Assembly (NCBI GenBank): GCA_002238415.1
Contig: MPMI01000019.1
Span: 39,192-103,191, forward strand
DNA length: 64,000 nucleotides
Source of the DNA: Desulfurellaceae bacterium bin18
GTDB lineage: Bacteria; Desulfobacterota; Binatia; Bin18
Reading direction: 5' to 3'
The notes under the pieces are model-generated. The model searched no databases. It was not told where the DNA came from and saw only the letters and a list, made by a program, of their open reading frames with translations. The translations under genes were made by a program, and so were the position numbers. Positions 50,478 to 59,568 of the stretch are shown here, in pieces (the stretch's first letter is position 1; each line of letters begins with the position of its first letter).

Positions 50478-51542
50478 CTACAGCTTCTCCATGACTTTCC
50501 GCGTAAAGTCCTCAATCGCCCGATACTGCGTCGCCAGAGAGGGGAGGAGCATGATTTGATCCAGGCCGGTTGCTTCAAGTTGTTTGATTTGTTCAATGAC
50601 TTCCTCTGGTGTACCGGCAAGACAGGTCGATTTGATGAGCTCGGGCGTAATGAATTTTTCCTCTTCAGGCAAATGGTAGACGCAGTGGCCGGCGTGAATG
50701 CGCATATGACGGTGCGAGGACGGCGTTCGCTCGACCAGCGCGCTGTATTCGTCCCAAATATTAGCGAAGTGCCGAGGGGGTGGGCCACCAAACTGGCGCA
50801 CCTTATCGTACAGGTAGTGGAGCGACGCAATGGCAAACGGGCCGCATTCACGCAGAATACGCTCTGAGCTGAGCGATTCACCTGGTTCTAATAAGGCAAC
50901 CGCGCTGAGTGCGCACGTATAATAATGGTCTCCATCCCGCCCGCCACGTTCGGCGCCAGCTTTAGCGTTGAGCAGTGCCCGGCGCATGAATTCCGGGTCT
51001 GGTGGGATAGAGACAACCAACCCATCGCCATACTCCCCTGCCAAAGCCTGAGCCTTTGGGCCAAAGCCGGAGACATACAGGGGGATGTGGTGTTCGACAT
51101 CAATGAACTTATACTCCTGCATCTGGAATTGGACCGGCGTGGTTTGACCTTGCCAGGTCATGGTCACTTCTTCACCGTGCAGGAGCGCTCTGAGCACACG
51201 TAAATACTCACCGAACTCTCGCAGCTTCATAGGCTTGTGACCCATAATTCGCATGGCAGTGTTGCCGGTGCCAATCCCAAGAAAGGTGCGACCTGGGGCC
51301 AAGCGGTTAATCGTAGCTATGCTATGTGCTGTCACCGGAGCAATACGCGTCCCCGCAACAGACACGCCCGTACCGATGTTAATCGTGCGGGTTTGCTGGG
51401 CGGCCAGGGCCAGCACGGCGTAGCAGTCTGACCAGATCATTTGACTGTCAGCGACCCAAGCGTGGGAGTACCCGAGATTTTCCGCGTGGGCGATATAACC
51501 GACGTCATCAATTTTTGCGGCAACACAAATTCCAAAATCCAT
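50478..51542 (-). CDS. LLM-class flavin/F420-dependent oxidoreductase
   Basis: A 354-residue MER-like LLM protein: MDFGICVAAKIDDVGYIAHA, HAWVADSQMIWSDCYAVLAL, RTINIGTGVSVAGTRIAPVT, and LAPGRTFLGIGTGNTAMRIM; the C-terminus has CLAGTPEEVIEQIKQLEATG. It is most like the protein at 57825-58871 in this window (both have ADSQM/GDSQM near residue 35). These resemble F420-dependent methylene-H4MPT-reductase-like enzymes. GGGAGGG lies close upstream of ATG 51542; the frame extends 60 bases further but without homology. Confidence 0.87.
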   Translation of the reverse strand: MDFGICVAAKIDDVGYIAHAENLGYSHAWVADSQMIWSDCYAVLALAAQQTRTINIGTGVSVAGTRIAPVTAHSIATINRLAPGRTFLGIGTGNTAMRIMGHKPMKLREFGEYLRVLRALLHGEEVTMTWQGQTTPVQFQMQEYKFIDVEHHIPLYVSGFGPKAQALAGEYGDGLVVSIPPDPEFMRRALLNAKAGAERGGRDGDHYYTCALSAVALLEPGESLSSERILRECGPFAIASLHYLYDKVRQFGGPPPRHFANIWDEYSALVERTPSSHRHMRIHAGHCVYHLPEEEKFITPELIKSTCLAGTPEEVIEQIKQLEATGLDQIMLLPSLATQYRAIEDFTRKVMEKL

Positions 51543-51608
51543 CAAACCCTCCCATCGTCTTTGTGAGCGTAGCGCCTGCCCGCATCTGAGCAGGCTCGTC
51601 ATAGCGCG

Positions 51609-52355
51609 TCAGTCTTCTCCGGTCGCTTCCTTGAGCGCCTTCCGGGCCGTTCGTGTGACAATAGTGGTCACCACAACAGTAGCGACCAGACCCAAGAGTA
51701 GGACTCCGTAGTCAGCAATCCCGCGTTCCGGCGCAGCCCCCCCAGCCAGAGCGACTACATCTCCAGCCAGTTTCCCGTAATAGACATACAGTACCGTCCC
51801 CGGCAGCATACCAAAGGCAGCGATGACATAGTCCACAAAGCGCACATTGGTCAGACCCAGGGCGTAGTTCAGCAGATTAAACGGGAAAACCGGAGACAGG
51901 CGCAATAAAAAGACGATCTTTCGTCCCTGAGCGCTCACTGCTCGGTCGATAGCGACAAATCGGGGCGTATCGGCCAGCTTCCGCTCGATAGCCTCCCGAG
52001 CAAGATAACGCGCAACCAGAAACGCGAGGCAGGAACCCAGGGTGGCGGCAATAAAGACATACACAATACCGCTCGCCAGCCCGAAGATTGCACCCGCAGC
52101 CAGGGTGAGGACAGAGCCGGGGACAAAAGCTACGGCCGCCAGGGCGTAGCCGACAATGAAGACCAGCGGTCCCCACACCCCCAGCGTCTCCACCCAGGCG
52201 GCAAACACCGGCACGTATGCCCCGGCCTGACGGCCTAAGAAGATGAGCAGGACGACCCCAATAATAATAAGCGCAATTTTACCGAAAAGGCGGCTCTTAC
52301 TCGCTGCCTGAGCAGGAGGGGCTCCTCCAGGCATATGCCCTTCTTCCATGTACAT
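51609..52355 (-). CDS. TVP38/TMEM64-family membrane protein
   Basis: A 248-residue protein of the DedA-like SNARE-associated (VTT) family. After a short N-terminal tail come a membrane helix (IALIIIGVVLLIFLG), then WGPLVFIVGYALAAVAFVPG, SVLTLAAGAIFGLASGIVYV, LGSCLAFLVARYLAREAIER, LLRLSPVFPFNLLNYALGLT and a final helix (YGVLLLGLVATVVVTTIV). The F/P-x-x-P and re-entrant G-x-x-x-G/x-R features match the family. Such proteins move lipids or ions; the substrate is unknown. AAGGGAG precedes ATG 52355. Confidence 0.88.
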   Translation of the reverse strand: MYMEEGHMPGGAPPAQAASKSRLFGKIALIIIGVVLLIFLGRQAGAYVPVFAAWVETLGVWGPLVFIVGYALAAVAFVPGSVLTLAAGAIFGLASGIVYVFIAATLGSCLAFLVARYLAREAIERKLADTPRFVAIDRAVSAQGRKIVFLLRLSPVFPFNLLNYALGLTNVRFVDYVIAAFGMLPGTVLYVYYGKLAGDVVALAGGAAPERGIADYGVLLLGLVATVVVTTIVTRTARKALKEATGED

Positions 52356-52428
52356 GCTCCCTTCCGAGAGTATCAGCTGCCAGGCTTCACCCTGGCGTTT
52401 CAAGCCATTATTCGCGGGAATGGTCCGG

Positions 52429-53253
52429 CTATAACGCAGACTGCACAAACTGGGCAAGACCATCTTGCCAGGCCGGGAGGTGTATAGCCGGCTCTTGGAG
52501 CGTTGTCAGTTCCGCATAAGAGGGACATTTTGCCAGGCGGGGCATCTCGGTGCTCGGAATGGGTTTCACCTGAGAACGAATGCCAAGGAGTGTATATAAA
52601 GTCTGAATTAAGTCAAAGCGGCTCGTGCCACCCCGACCGGCCATATGGTATGTCCCAAAGGCTTCCGTTGTCACAAGCTGGACCAAGGCTGCGGCTAAAT
52701 GCGGGGCATAGGTCGGGGAACCAAATTGATCGTCCACCACCCGGACTTCGGGCTGCTGAGAGAGGGCGCGCATGGTTTTGATAAAATTATTTCCGTGCGT
52801 GTGATACAGCCACGAGGTGCGAACAATATAATGCTTTGGATTTAAGGCCCGCACCGCCTCTTCTCCGGCGAGCTTGCCTTGCCCATAAACAGACTGTGGG
52901 CGAGGCATATCGAATTCATGATACGGCCGGCGGCTCAGTCCATCGAAAACATAATTCGTGGACATATGCAGGAGCGGAATCCCACGGGCCGCGGTCACGA
53001 GGGCGAGATTGCGCGGACCGAGGGCGTTGCCCCGATACGCGGCCTCAGGGTCTCGCTCCGCTTGGTCAACAGCATTATACGCAGCCGCGTTGAGTACCAG
53101 GTCGGGGGCATGCGTGGTGACCGCCGCGCGGACCGCTTCAAGGTGAATAATATCGAGCTGCCGTCGGTTGTAGGCGAAAACCTCGTGATTGCTGAAGATT
53201 CCTTGAATGGCATGACCCAGCTGACCGCCTGCACCAGTGAGAAGAATGCGCAT
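52429..53253 (-). CDS. rfbD: dTDP-4-dehydrorhamnose reductase
   Basis: A 274-residue RmlD/extended SDR protein: MRILLTGAGGQLGHAIQGIF (cofactor loop), PDLVLNAAAYNAVDQAERDP, LLHMSTNYVFDG (Ser-Thr), YGQGKLAGEEAV (Tyr-x-x-x-Lys) and ILRTSWLYHTHGNNF-type VRTSWLY. It performs the last step to dTDP-L-rhamnose. No rfbABC genes are linked, so it may be a dispersed nucleotide-sugar gene. ATG 53253 begins at the cofactor loop; 16 extra upstream codons are unsupported. Confidence 0.88.
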   Translation of the reverse strand: MRILLTGAGGQLGHAIQGIFSNHEVFAYNRRQLDIIHLEAVRAAVTTHAPDLVLNAAAYNAVDQAERDPEAAYRGNALGPRNLALVTAARGIPLLHMSTNYVFDGLSRRPYHEFDMPRPQSVYGQGKLAGEEAVRALNPKHYIVRTSWLYHTHGNNFIKTMRALSQQPEVRVVDDQFGSPTYAPHLAAALVQLVTTEAFGTYHMAGRGGTSRFDLIQTLYTLLGIRSQVKPIPSTEMPRLAKCPSYAELTTLQEPAIHLPAWQDGLAQFVQSAL

Positions 53254-53321
53254 GCTGTTCTCTTTGATCTTACTCAAGAGCATCCAGGAGAAAGTTAGCA
53301 ATCGATATTATCATCATACCA

Positions 53322-53351
53322 ACAAAAAAGGGCGTGTCCCATGACACGCCC
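53322..53351 (-). terminator. Rho-independent terminator of the flavin monooxygenase gene
   Basis: On the minus strand, stem GGGCGTGT/ACACGCCC (53330-53337 with 53344-53351) is followed by TTTTTT from the A run at 53324-53329. It lies ~30 bases beyond the stop at 53384. Confidence 0.85.
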
Positions 53352-53383
53352 GGTAAAGAGAAAGGGAATCTTGGTGGGCAAGC

Positions 53384-54598
53384 CTAGTCTTTGAATTCCG
53401 GCAGGATTTTGGTTCCAAAGATTTCGAGCTGACGCTTGGTTTCCTCCCAGGGCATCATCCCTTGATCAAAGAACCAGCCAAACCACTCAATATTGGCGTT
53501 CTTTTGGAGGGCTTCCATCTCACGTTTGACATCATCGACGGTTCCAACCAGAGAATACTTCGCCTCGACCATACGCTCGAATTTCCAGGGGACGGGTGTC
53601 GTCTCGCCAGGGTAACGGTAGGCTTCAAAGAAGCCGAACCCGGCGAAGTATTCTATGAATCCGGCTCCCTGCGTTTCCGCTCCGAGGGAATAGCCTTCGG
53701 TATAGGTATTCCCGATATGCACCGACCGAAAGGCGCCAACGCTCTGGCCGAGTTCAAGGTGCCGGCCATGTCTGGCCGCTTCGTCACGATAGGCTTCACA
53801 CAGCTCACGGAACGCAGGAGGATGCGAGATCAGAATCCACGGCACAATCCCTTCGGTGGCGCACCAGCGGATCGTTTTCTCGCTGACTGAGAATGGCTGC
53901 CAGATCGGCGGGTGAGGCTCAGTGTAGGGTTTGGGGACGACACAGATGCGCTGCACAGCCCCATTTTCATCCACCTCCCCCTCAGCCCCATATTTCGAGG
54001 TCCAGTTTTTGGCGACCGGCCAGCGCTGAATGCCGTGTTCATAGGGGGTCGGGACTTCGTAGTACTTGGTCTTGAGCCGAACGGACTCTTCGGTCCAGGC
54101 GGTCTTCATGATTTTAAAGACCTCCTCAAAAACCGCCCGGTTATGCGCGTCCACTTCAGAGCCGTCCATGGGCGCACCGGTCACATGATAGTGCTGCCCC
54201 AGCACATTGGTCCAGCGGTCCTGGTAGCCTCGGGCAAAACCGGCAATAAAGCGACCCTTGGTCAAATGATCGAGAACGGCGATCTCTTCCGCGACCCGGA
54301 GCGGGTCCCAGGTGGGTAAGACCAGTCCCAGTGAGGCAAACTTGATGCGCTCGGTTCGCGCCGCAAGATCGGTATACAACATCAGCGGGGCAATGGACGC
54401 CTCATAGCCCTCGGAGTGAAAGTGATGCTCGGTAGTTGACATGGCATCGAAGCCGAGCTCTTCGGCCAGTTGCGCAATCTCACGCAACTCCGTGAGCATT
54501 TCTTGATATTTGTCGTTGTTGCGGCCGATAGGTCGGAGTCTTTCGCGCTCCTCGAATGTCGCCGGAATGGTCGGTAAAACAAAAAGATTAAACTTCAT
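53384..54598 (-). CDS. LLM-class flavin-dependent monooxygenase (luciferase-like)
   Basis: A 404-residue protein of the same subgroup as that at 2838: MKFNLFVLPTIPATFEERER, FDAMSTTEHHFHSEGYEASI, AVLDHLTKGRFIAGFARGYQ with DRW, KPYTEPHPPIWQPF, and LVGTVDDVKREMEALQKN at the end. Two-component FMNH2-using alkane/aldehyde-like chemistry is likely. AGGAGGAAG just upstream of ATG 54598 and a clean terminator show it begins or ends a short operon with the upstream hydrolase and SCP2-like genes. Confidence 0.9.
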   Translation of the reverse strand: MKFNLFVLPTIPATFEERERLRPIGRNNDKYQEMLTELREIAQLAEELGFDAMSTTEHHFHSEGYEASIAPLMLYTDLAARTERIKFASLGLVLPTWDPLRVAEEIAVLDHLTKGRFIAGFARGYQDRWTNVLGQHYHVTGAPMDGSEVDAHNRAVFEEVFKIMKTAWTEESVRLKTKYYEVPTPYEHGIQRWPVAKNWTSKYGAEGEVDENGAVQRICVVPKPYTEPHPPIWQPFSVSEKTIRWCATEGIVPWILISHPPAFRELCEAYRDEAARHGRHLELGQSVGAFRSVHIGNTYTEGYSLGAETQGAGFIEYFAGFGFFEAYRYPGETTPVPWKFERMVEAKYSLVGTVDDVKREMEALQKNANIEWFGWFFDQGMMPWEETKRQLEIFGTKILPEFKD

Positions 54599-54662
54599 GG
54601 GACTTCCTCCTGACCTGGAGCGGACTACCGGTGCAGTCCCGCCCCAGTGTGCTTTCCCCGCC

Positions 54663-55505
54663 TTAACTCGTTTGAAGAATCTTGGCCAGCACTGGCATCA
54701 GATATTTCTTAAACGTGACAGGATTCTCACACATGGGGAAATGGCCGATTTCTTCCATGATGATGCACTCGGAGTTCTTGACCTTTTTGGCCGTTTTTTC
54801 CGTCATCTCCGGCGTACAGGCAAAATCGTACACGCCCGTCATGAAGTAGATGGGAATATCGCCCGGCAGGTTTTCCGCTATTTCGCGAAAATCGTGATCA
54901 ACGCTATAGAAATACAAGTCGCCCTTGAAGATGCCCGGACCACTCTGTGAATAATACCACCAAGTCTCTCGGCGATATTCTTCTGGGCTCTGCGGCGCCA
55001 TCAGTCCATACACTGAGGTGGCACACGCTTCGCCGCCATGCACATGGGGATTCCAGAGCCAGTCCAGCCACCAACCGGGCGAGTAGTCACAGGCTTCAAT
55101 CGCAATCAGGGCGCGCAGGTCGGACGAGAAGTTGCGCGCCAGGTGTAAACAGATATTCCCGCCCATTGAGCTGCCCATGATGACCGGACTGTCGAGTTCG
55201 AGCTCTTTACAGAAAGCCATCAGAAATTCCGAGTAAAACTGGGCCGTCAGTTTATACTCTTCTTTCCACCAGCCCGTGGGCGGAATGGATTTTCCGTGTC
55301 GAGGCAGGTCGAGCGCAATCACCCGAAAGTCGCCGTTGATATCGGCATCACACAATTGGTGGCGCCACTCGCGCGTATCCGTACCAGCCGTGTGAAGACA
55401 CACCAGGGGGACCCCCTGCCCGGCTTCCTCATAAAACACCCGATAGTCTTCTCCCTCGTACGGGACACGAACATAACGACCAGTAATGGGTTCAATATTC
55501 GCCAT
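54663..55505 (-). CDS. Alpha/beta hydrolase
   Basis: A 280-residue alpha/beta hydrolase: LVCLHTAGTDTREWRHQLCD (oxyanion), VIMGSSMGGNICLHLARNF with the Ser nucleophile in GSSMGG, MTGVYDFACTPEMTEKTAKK (acid region), and EEIGHFPMCENP (His). Sec-signal absent. It is close to meta-cleavage hydrolases and haloperoxidase-like hydrolases. It follows the SCP2-like gene by 20 bases and precedes the flavin monooxygenase by 64, so an SCP2-hydrolase-LLM operon is likely. Confidence 0.87.
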   Translation of the reverse strand: MANIEPITGRYVRVPYEGEDYRVFYEEAGQGVPLVCLHTAGTDTREWRHQLCDADINGDFRVIALDLPRHGKSIPPTGWWKEEYKLTAQFYSEFLMAFCKELELDSPVIMGSSMGGNICLHLARNFSSDLRALIAIEACDYSPGWWLDWLWNPHVHGGEACATSVYGLMAPQSPEEYRRETWWYYSQSGPGIFKGDLYFYSVDHDFREIAENLPGDIPIYFMTGVYDFACTPEMTEKTAKKVKNSECIIMEEIGHFPMCENPVTFKKYLMPVLAKILQTS

Positions 55506-55525
55506 AATTTCGTCCTCCCTACTCG

Positions 55526-55915
55526 TTACGCTTCCACATTACGCATGAGGTCAAGGGTCCAGGTAAAGGCCCGGAGGTTCTGCCACATGACTTTGACATC
55601 GCCTTCGATTTGCAGCCGTCCGTGGAGCGGATGGGCCATCGCCCAGATGTCGTTATACATAGGGGGGGGGATAGGTTGGACAAATTTTGCCCAGGTTTCC
55701 GCGGGGCCACGCAGGGCAAACGCGTAGGTCGACTCTGGTCCTATATCGGACGAGACTTTCGGTATCGTCCCGTCCACAAACGACACGATATGGACGGTCT
55801 CACCGAAAGCCAGCAGGACATCCGTGGTCAAATGCCTGCCTATGATCTTGGTCACGCTGTCCTGATTGACCAGGGCTTGCCAGCGCTCCATCCAACCTGT
55901 ATCGAACGCAGCCAT
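55526..55915 (-). CDS. SCP2-like sterol/lipid-carrier domain protein
   Basis: A 129-residue protein with GPESTYAFALRGPAETWAKF, PPPMYNDIWAMAHPLHGRLQ and IEGDVKVMWQNLRAFTWTLD with LMRNV, a pattern of SCP2-like proteins found near alpha/beta hydrolases in catabolic clusters. It probably binds a hydrophobic substrate for the next enzymes (inference). GGGAGGA upstream of ATG 55915 gives the start. A G9 run at 55662-55670 lies in the codons for IPPPM and should be checked for indels. Confidence 0.65.
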   Translation of the reverse strand: MAAFDTGWMERWQALVNQDSVTKIIGRHLTTDVLLAFGETVHIVSFVDGTIPKVSSDIGPESTYAFALRGPAETWAKFVQPIPPPMYNDIWAMAHPLHGRLQIEGDVKVMWQNLRAFTWTLDLMRNVEA

Positions 55916-56032
55916 ATATTTCCTCCCGTGTTGATTTCTCTCAGATTCTTTAACCCCGGCACCCGAAGGCTGAACCGGAACAGGACGGCTTCTTATCAAG
56001 CCACCTGTCGGGCGTAAAGGGCCGAACAGCTT

Positions 56033-57289
56033 CTAGCGCGGTGGCCGTCCGCCTTGCTGTAACAGACGCTCACTGATGAAGACCAGGGCTTCCGCAGAGG
56101 CATGCCGCACCGTTTCTTCTTCCTCGGCGAGCATGTCCAGGAGTGGAGGGACGCTTTCAGCCCCACCAATCCGCCCGATCGTCCATAAGCCCTGCACCTT
56201 GGCATACAGATCCCGCTCGCGTCCGACCGCCTCAATCACCTCAGACACGACGCTCCCATCCCGATTTTGACCAATCACCTGATACACGTTGGAGCGCGTC
56301 AACGGGTCCCGGTACTGCAAGGCTTTCATAATCAGCGGCTTCGCCGTTTCATAGTCCATCCGGCTAAAGGAAACGGCCGCAGCCAGACGAATGCGAAAAT
56401 CCATATGCTCCAAGGCCTGCTGAACGAGGGGCAGGCCACTCGCGTCTTTGAAATGGGTGAGGGAGGCGGCGGCGGTGGTGCGGACCATTTCAGACGAGTC
56501 GGATTGAAGAACGGTTCGTAGCAGCCCGACGATACTCGGGTCATCGAGCGACCCGAGCAATCCGGCTGCAGCATCACGGATTTGCTCACTCGCATCGCTC
56601 AATTTCGCGGTGAGATAGGCGAGTCCGTTTGCATCACCCGTCGCGGCCAGCGACCAGGCCAGCGTGACGGCAACGATCGGGTCTTTTTCTGTTTTCAGGA
56701 GGGCGTGCAACACCGGCGACGCCACCGCAGAGCGGAGTTCGCCCAGGCCGCCCGCCCCTTGGGTGCGCAGGCGCGTATCCGCACTACTCACGGCATCAAG
56801 ATAGAGTAAGTGGGCGGTTCGGTCCCGTGTCCGTCGCAGTCCCGACAACGCCAGGCGCCTCCCTTCTGAGTCTGTGTGATAGAGCCGACGCAGCAGCCCG
56901 ACCGCGTCAGGCGTCGCCATGTCACCCAGGACGTCGGCCGCGGTCCGACGGAGCATGGGCTTACCGGACTGCAGGGCCTCATCAAGAACGACTATTCCAG
57001 CGGAATCACCCCGTCGTCCAAGGATGCCGGCCACCACATTCCGCTCATGCGGGTCGCCTAACCGCAGTCCCAGTCGCAAGACCTCAAGCGCGAGTTGCTG
57101 GAGCGCAACAAGCCCGCGCTTTCCGGCCGGGTCGTGGCTGGCCTTATAGGTGGCAACCGCCCCGAGCAAATCGCCCTGCTTGGCCTGGTCCACTGCGGAC
57201 TCGTCCTCAGTCGCCCTGGCGAAGGGGGGGGCGCTGACGAGCAGCAGCAAGAAAATCAGTAGACTGTAGGCATGACAGCGTTTCTTCAT
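56033..57289 (-). CDS. Exported HEAT-repeat protein
   Basis: A 418-residue protein: signal peptide MKKRCHAYSLLIFLLLLVSA then PPFARA, followed by about ten ~31-residue HEAT/PBS-lyase-like repeats (for example PMLRRTAADVLGDMATPDAV, EQIRDAAAGLLGSLDDPSIV, EMVRTTAAASLTHFKDASGL, ETVRHASAEALVFISERLLQ). Likely a periplasmic scaffold for protein binding. It has no clear operon partners. The start at 57289 gives the signal peptide directly. Confidence 0.82.
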   Translation of the reverse strand: MKKRCHAYSLLIFLLLLVSAPPFARATEDESAVDQAKQGDLLGAVATYKASHDPAGKRGLVALQQLALEVLRLGLRLGDPHERNVVAGILGRRGDSAGIVVLDEALQSGKPMLRRTAADVLGDMATPDAVGLLRRLYHTDSEGRRLALSGLRRTRDRTAHLLYLDAVSSADTRLRTQGAGGLGELRSAVASPVLHALLKTEKDPIVAVTLAWSLAATGDANGLAYLTAKLSDASEQIRDAAAGLLGSLDDPSIVGLLRTVLQSDSSEMVRTTAAASLTHFKDASGLPLVQQALEHMDFRIRLAAAVSFSRMDYETAKPLIMKALQYRDPLTRSNVYQVIGQNRDGSVVSEVIEAVGRERDLYAKVQGLWTIGRIGGAESVPPLLDMLAEEEETVRHASAEALVFISERLLQQGGRPPR

Positions 57290-57356
57290 GCTTACTCCTT
57301 TCGTCTGGCACCCAAGGCGCGCCCTTCCGTCTCTCTCTAAAAGAGCAGCGGTTCAG

Positions 57357-57791
57357 CTATGCGAGATGGCCGACCTGTCGCAGTACCGCAGCGTGGTCCC
57401 AGTAAATGCGTTCCGCGGACATCTTCCCATCCCGAAACTCAATGATAATGACGAGTTCTGCGGTGATAGTCTTGCCGGTCGGAGGAATCCCGGGCAGGAA
57501 CCAGTCCATCTGTTTTGAATGGACAAACCGGATTGTGGCTTCCTCGACAATACAGTCGTCAGTCACCACCCGGTTTGTCATGGTGTGTTCCCATTCAGCG
57601 GGAATCGAAGGGATGAACATATCCCGATAATAGGCACGGAGTTCGGCCTTGCCCTTCCCTCCGGAGCGTGTCGGCATATGCATAACCGACGCGTCTTCCA
57701 CCATGGTCGAAAGAGACAGCTCTTCGTCTTTTTCGACAAACTCGCCTATCACGTGCTCTTCCCAGAGTTTGACCATACCTTCCGCAGCCAT
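57357..57791 (-). CDS. SnoaL/NTF2-like protein
   Basis: A 144-residue protein: EGMVKLWEEHVIGEFVEKDE, LSTMVEDASVMHMPTRSGGK, FVHSKQMDWFLPGIPPTGKT, ITAELVIIIEFRDGKMSAER with IYWDHA at the end. The PTGK-based loop and D-hydrophobic strand fit SnoaL-like polyketide cyclase relatives. ATG 57791 has AAAAAGGGAGA upstream and is better than ATG 57821. It follows the LLM gene by about 33 bases on the same strand, suggesting a functional pair. Confidence 0.75.
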   Translation of the reverse strand: MAAEGMVKLWEEHVIGEFVEKDEELSLSTMVEDASVMHMPTRSGGKGKAELRAYYRDMFIPSIPAEWEHTMTNRVVTDDCIVEEATIRFVHSKQMDWFLPGIPPTGKTITAELVIIIEFRDGKMSAERIYWDHAAVLRQVGHLA

Positions 57792-57824
57792 CTCGGCGTC
57801 TCCCTTTTTCCGGCTCCCCACAGG

Positions 57825-58871
57825 TCATCTCACTGACGGGATGACTTCTTTGGCAAATCGTTCAATCGTCGTACGCGCCACCGCTTCATTCTGGGTTGTC
57901 ACAAAGATAGCAATATCGGTCAGGCCGGCGGCTTTGAGTTCATACACTTTGTCAATACAGTCTTGCGGCGTTCCGGCAATGGTACATTTCCGGGCAACGA
58001 CATCAGGAATAAGTTCCCGATGTTTGGCGGTTAAGTCAAGATGCTCAGAGAAACGGTAGCTTTCGGTCACCGCTTTCACCACATCGGCATGCTCAAGGCC
58101 AAGCGTATCCGGCAGCCAGAGTTTGTTGGCGATATTCCGCGCTGCGGTGGGACGTACCTGATCGAGTGCCACGCTCCGATCATCGTCAATAGCCGCGTCA
58201 ATCGCGGCGATAAAGCGGAGTTGGGCGGGGTCCTTGCCCGCTTTTCGTGCACCTTCACCCGCCGCCTCAACCGCAACCCGCGCCCCCTCCCCGTTTCCGC
58301 CCATATGGCCATCAACAATAACGCCGTCGCCTATTTCACCGATCAGCGCGGCGGCTCGCGGACTCATGATCGCAACCTCGATGGGCACCTTCCCCCACGC
58401 TTCAGCCCCGGCCACTCTCAGCCGTAATTCCTGGCCCCAGGTTTTCTTTTGCCCAAGGCTGGACACAGCTGGAGCTTCGACCTCTTGTCCGGACAGCAAA
58501 TTGCGAATAAAGACTACATCCCGACGCAGTTGGTCTCGCTTAGCCGGGGATAGGCCCGCGGTTCTCACAGCCGAGTCGCCGGCACCGATACCGAGCACGG
58601 CGCGGCCTTGGCTGAGCATATTGAGCGAGACCATTGCATTGGCCGTCACGGTTGGATGGCGGGTGACCAGATTCGTCACGCCGGGCCCGAGTTTCACCCG
58701 TCGTGTGGCTTGGGCGCAGCAGGCCAGACACATATAGACATCGTTCCACAGCATCTGCGAGTCGCCGATATACACCGTCTCAAAGCCACCGGCTTCGGCG
58801 CACTGGGCGAGGCGAACCACCGGTTCTATCGTTTGGCCCGAGTAGGGCCAGATCATGACACTAAATCGCAT
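57825..58871 (-). CDS. LLM-class flavin/F420-dependent oxidoreductase
   Basis: A 348-residue LLM protein: MRFSVMIWPYSGQTIEPVVR, ETVYIGDSQMLWNDVYMCLA, RVKLGPGVTNLVTRHPTVTA, NMLSQGRAVLGIGAGDSAVR, and at the end CTIAGTPQDCIDKVYELKAA with IFVTTQN. The RHPxxxA and GxGxGDS blocks fit F420-dependent N5,N10-methylene-H4MPT reductase-like enzymes. It shares subgroup features with 50478-51542. Co-transcribed with the downstream NTF2-like gene. Confidence 0.9.
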   Translation of the reverse strand: MRFSVMIWPYSGQTIEPVVRLAQCAEAGGFETVYIGDSQMLWNDVYMCLACCAQATRRVKLGPGVTNLVTRHPTVTANAMVSLNMLSQGRAVLGIGAGDSAVRTAGLSPAKRDQLRRDVVFIRNLLSGQEVEAPAVSSLGQKKTWGQELRLRVAGAEAWGKVPIEVAIMSPRAAALIGEIGDGVIVDGHMGGNGEGARVAVEAAGEGARKAGKDPAQLRFIAAIDAAIDDDRSVALDQVRPTAARNIANKLWLPDTLGLEHADVVKAVTESYRFSEHLDLTAKHRELIPDVVARKCTIAGTPQDCIDKVYELKAAGLTDIAIFVTTQNEAVARTTIERFAKEVIPSVR

Positions 58872-58980
58872 CGCTCCTCTCTCCGATATGTCTCATTCAG
58901 CAGTTCACTGACTTAGCCCTTCCACTTTTCTTCAAACATCATTCTGAGCGGAGGCTTCCTTTAGGTGCTGCAGCTCCACG

Positions 58981-59202
58981 TTACGCCGACTCAAGACCCG
59001 CACTAAGCTGTCTAGCCTGCTGGTCGAGCCCCTGAATGGCGGCCTGTATTGCGTTGACTTCGCGCTCCTCGAAATATGCCTCACCACACTGCTCACATAC
59101 CCAGGCGGGGACCGTGTCAAACACCAGGTGATAGCCTTTGCGATCAATATGGAAGGGCGCGTTCGAGTGCTCCATCTGTCCCTGACAGTGGATGCAGTTC
59201 AT
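58981..59202 (-). CDS. YgiT-type zinc-finger antitoxin-like protein
   Basis: A 73-residue protein: MNCIHCQGQMEHSNAPFHID carries the first CxxC; WVCEQCGEAYFEEREVNAIQ the second. The Cys4 layout is the same as in the YgiT-like protein at 12670. AAGGAGGTCACA precedes ATG 59202, and the ATG overlaps the stop of the DUF4258 gene as ATGA, the typical toxin-first order of this pair. Confidence 0.88.
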   Translation of the reverse strand: MNCIHCQGQMEHSNAPFHIDRKGYHLVFDTVPAWVCEQCGEAYFEEREVNAIQAAIQGLDQQARQLSAGLESA

Positions 59203-59525
59203 TGTGACCTCCTTGTACGTAAGTCTTGCTCCCATTCTTCCGCTGTAGGGAGATACGCCGTGATTATCGCAAGCAAATCCTCTTTAGGCGCGCAAACAAC
59301 GTGGATATCCCGTTGGTCAACGCCCTGGCCATATAGCAGGCAGCTATGGCCGCGTGCATCCTCGGGGTAGTCCTCGATTAACTCACCTTGCATAATAATC
59401 GCTCGAACCTCCCTTGGCGTAATCATCCTATCCGGCCGTGCCATTTGGCGAACTGCATGGGGAAGAAAAAGTATGCGTTGAGTAGCAGCGCGTCGTATGC
59501 GTTCAAGAATGTCTTGTGAAACCAT
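59199..59525 (-). CDS. DUF4258 protein (putative toxin)
   Basis: A 108-residue protein: ILFLPHAVRQMARPDRMITP (H-A-x-x-Q/R-M), REVRAIIMQGELIEDYPEDA, LLYGQGVDQRDIHVVCAPKE and DLLAIITAYLPTAEEWEQDL. This is the standard DUF4258 layout, regarded as a RelE/BECR-like toxin. GAAGGA precedes ATG 59525; the longer frame to 59642 overlaps hicB and is rejected. Its coupling with the YgiT gene supports a toxin-antitoxin pair. Confidence 0.85.
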   Translation of the reverse strand: MVSQDILERIRRAATQRILFLPHAVRQMARPDRMITPREVRAIIMQGELIEDYPEDARGHSCLLYGQGVDQRDIHVVCAPKEDLLAIITAYLPTAEEWEQDLRTRRSQ

Positions 59526-59568
59526 TCCTTCAATCTTGTCGCTATAATCGGCAAGAGGCTCGATGGAG

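Noticed and set aside
59526..59568. HicA gene between HicB and DUF4258
   Set aside because: Only 43 bases are available and none of the HicA motifs appear.
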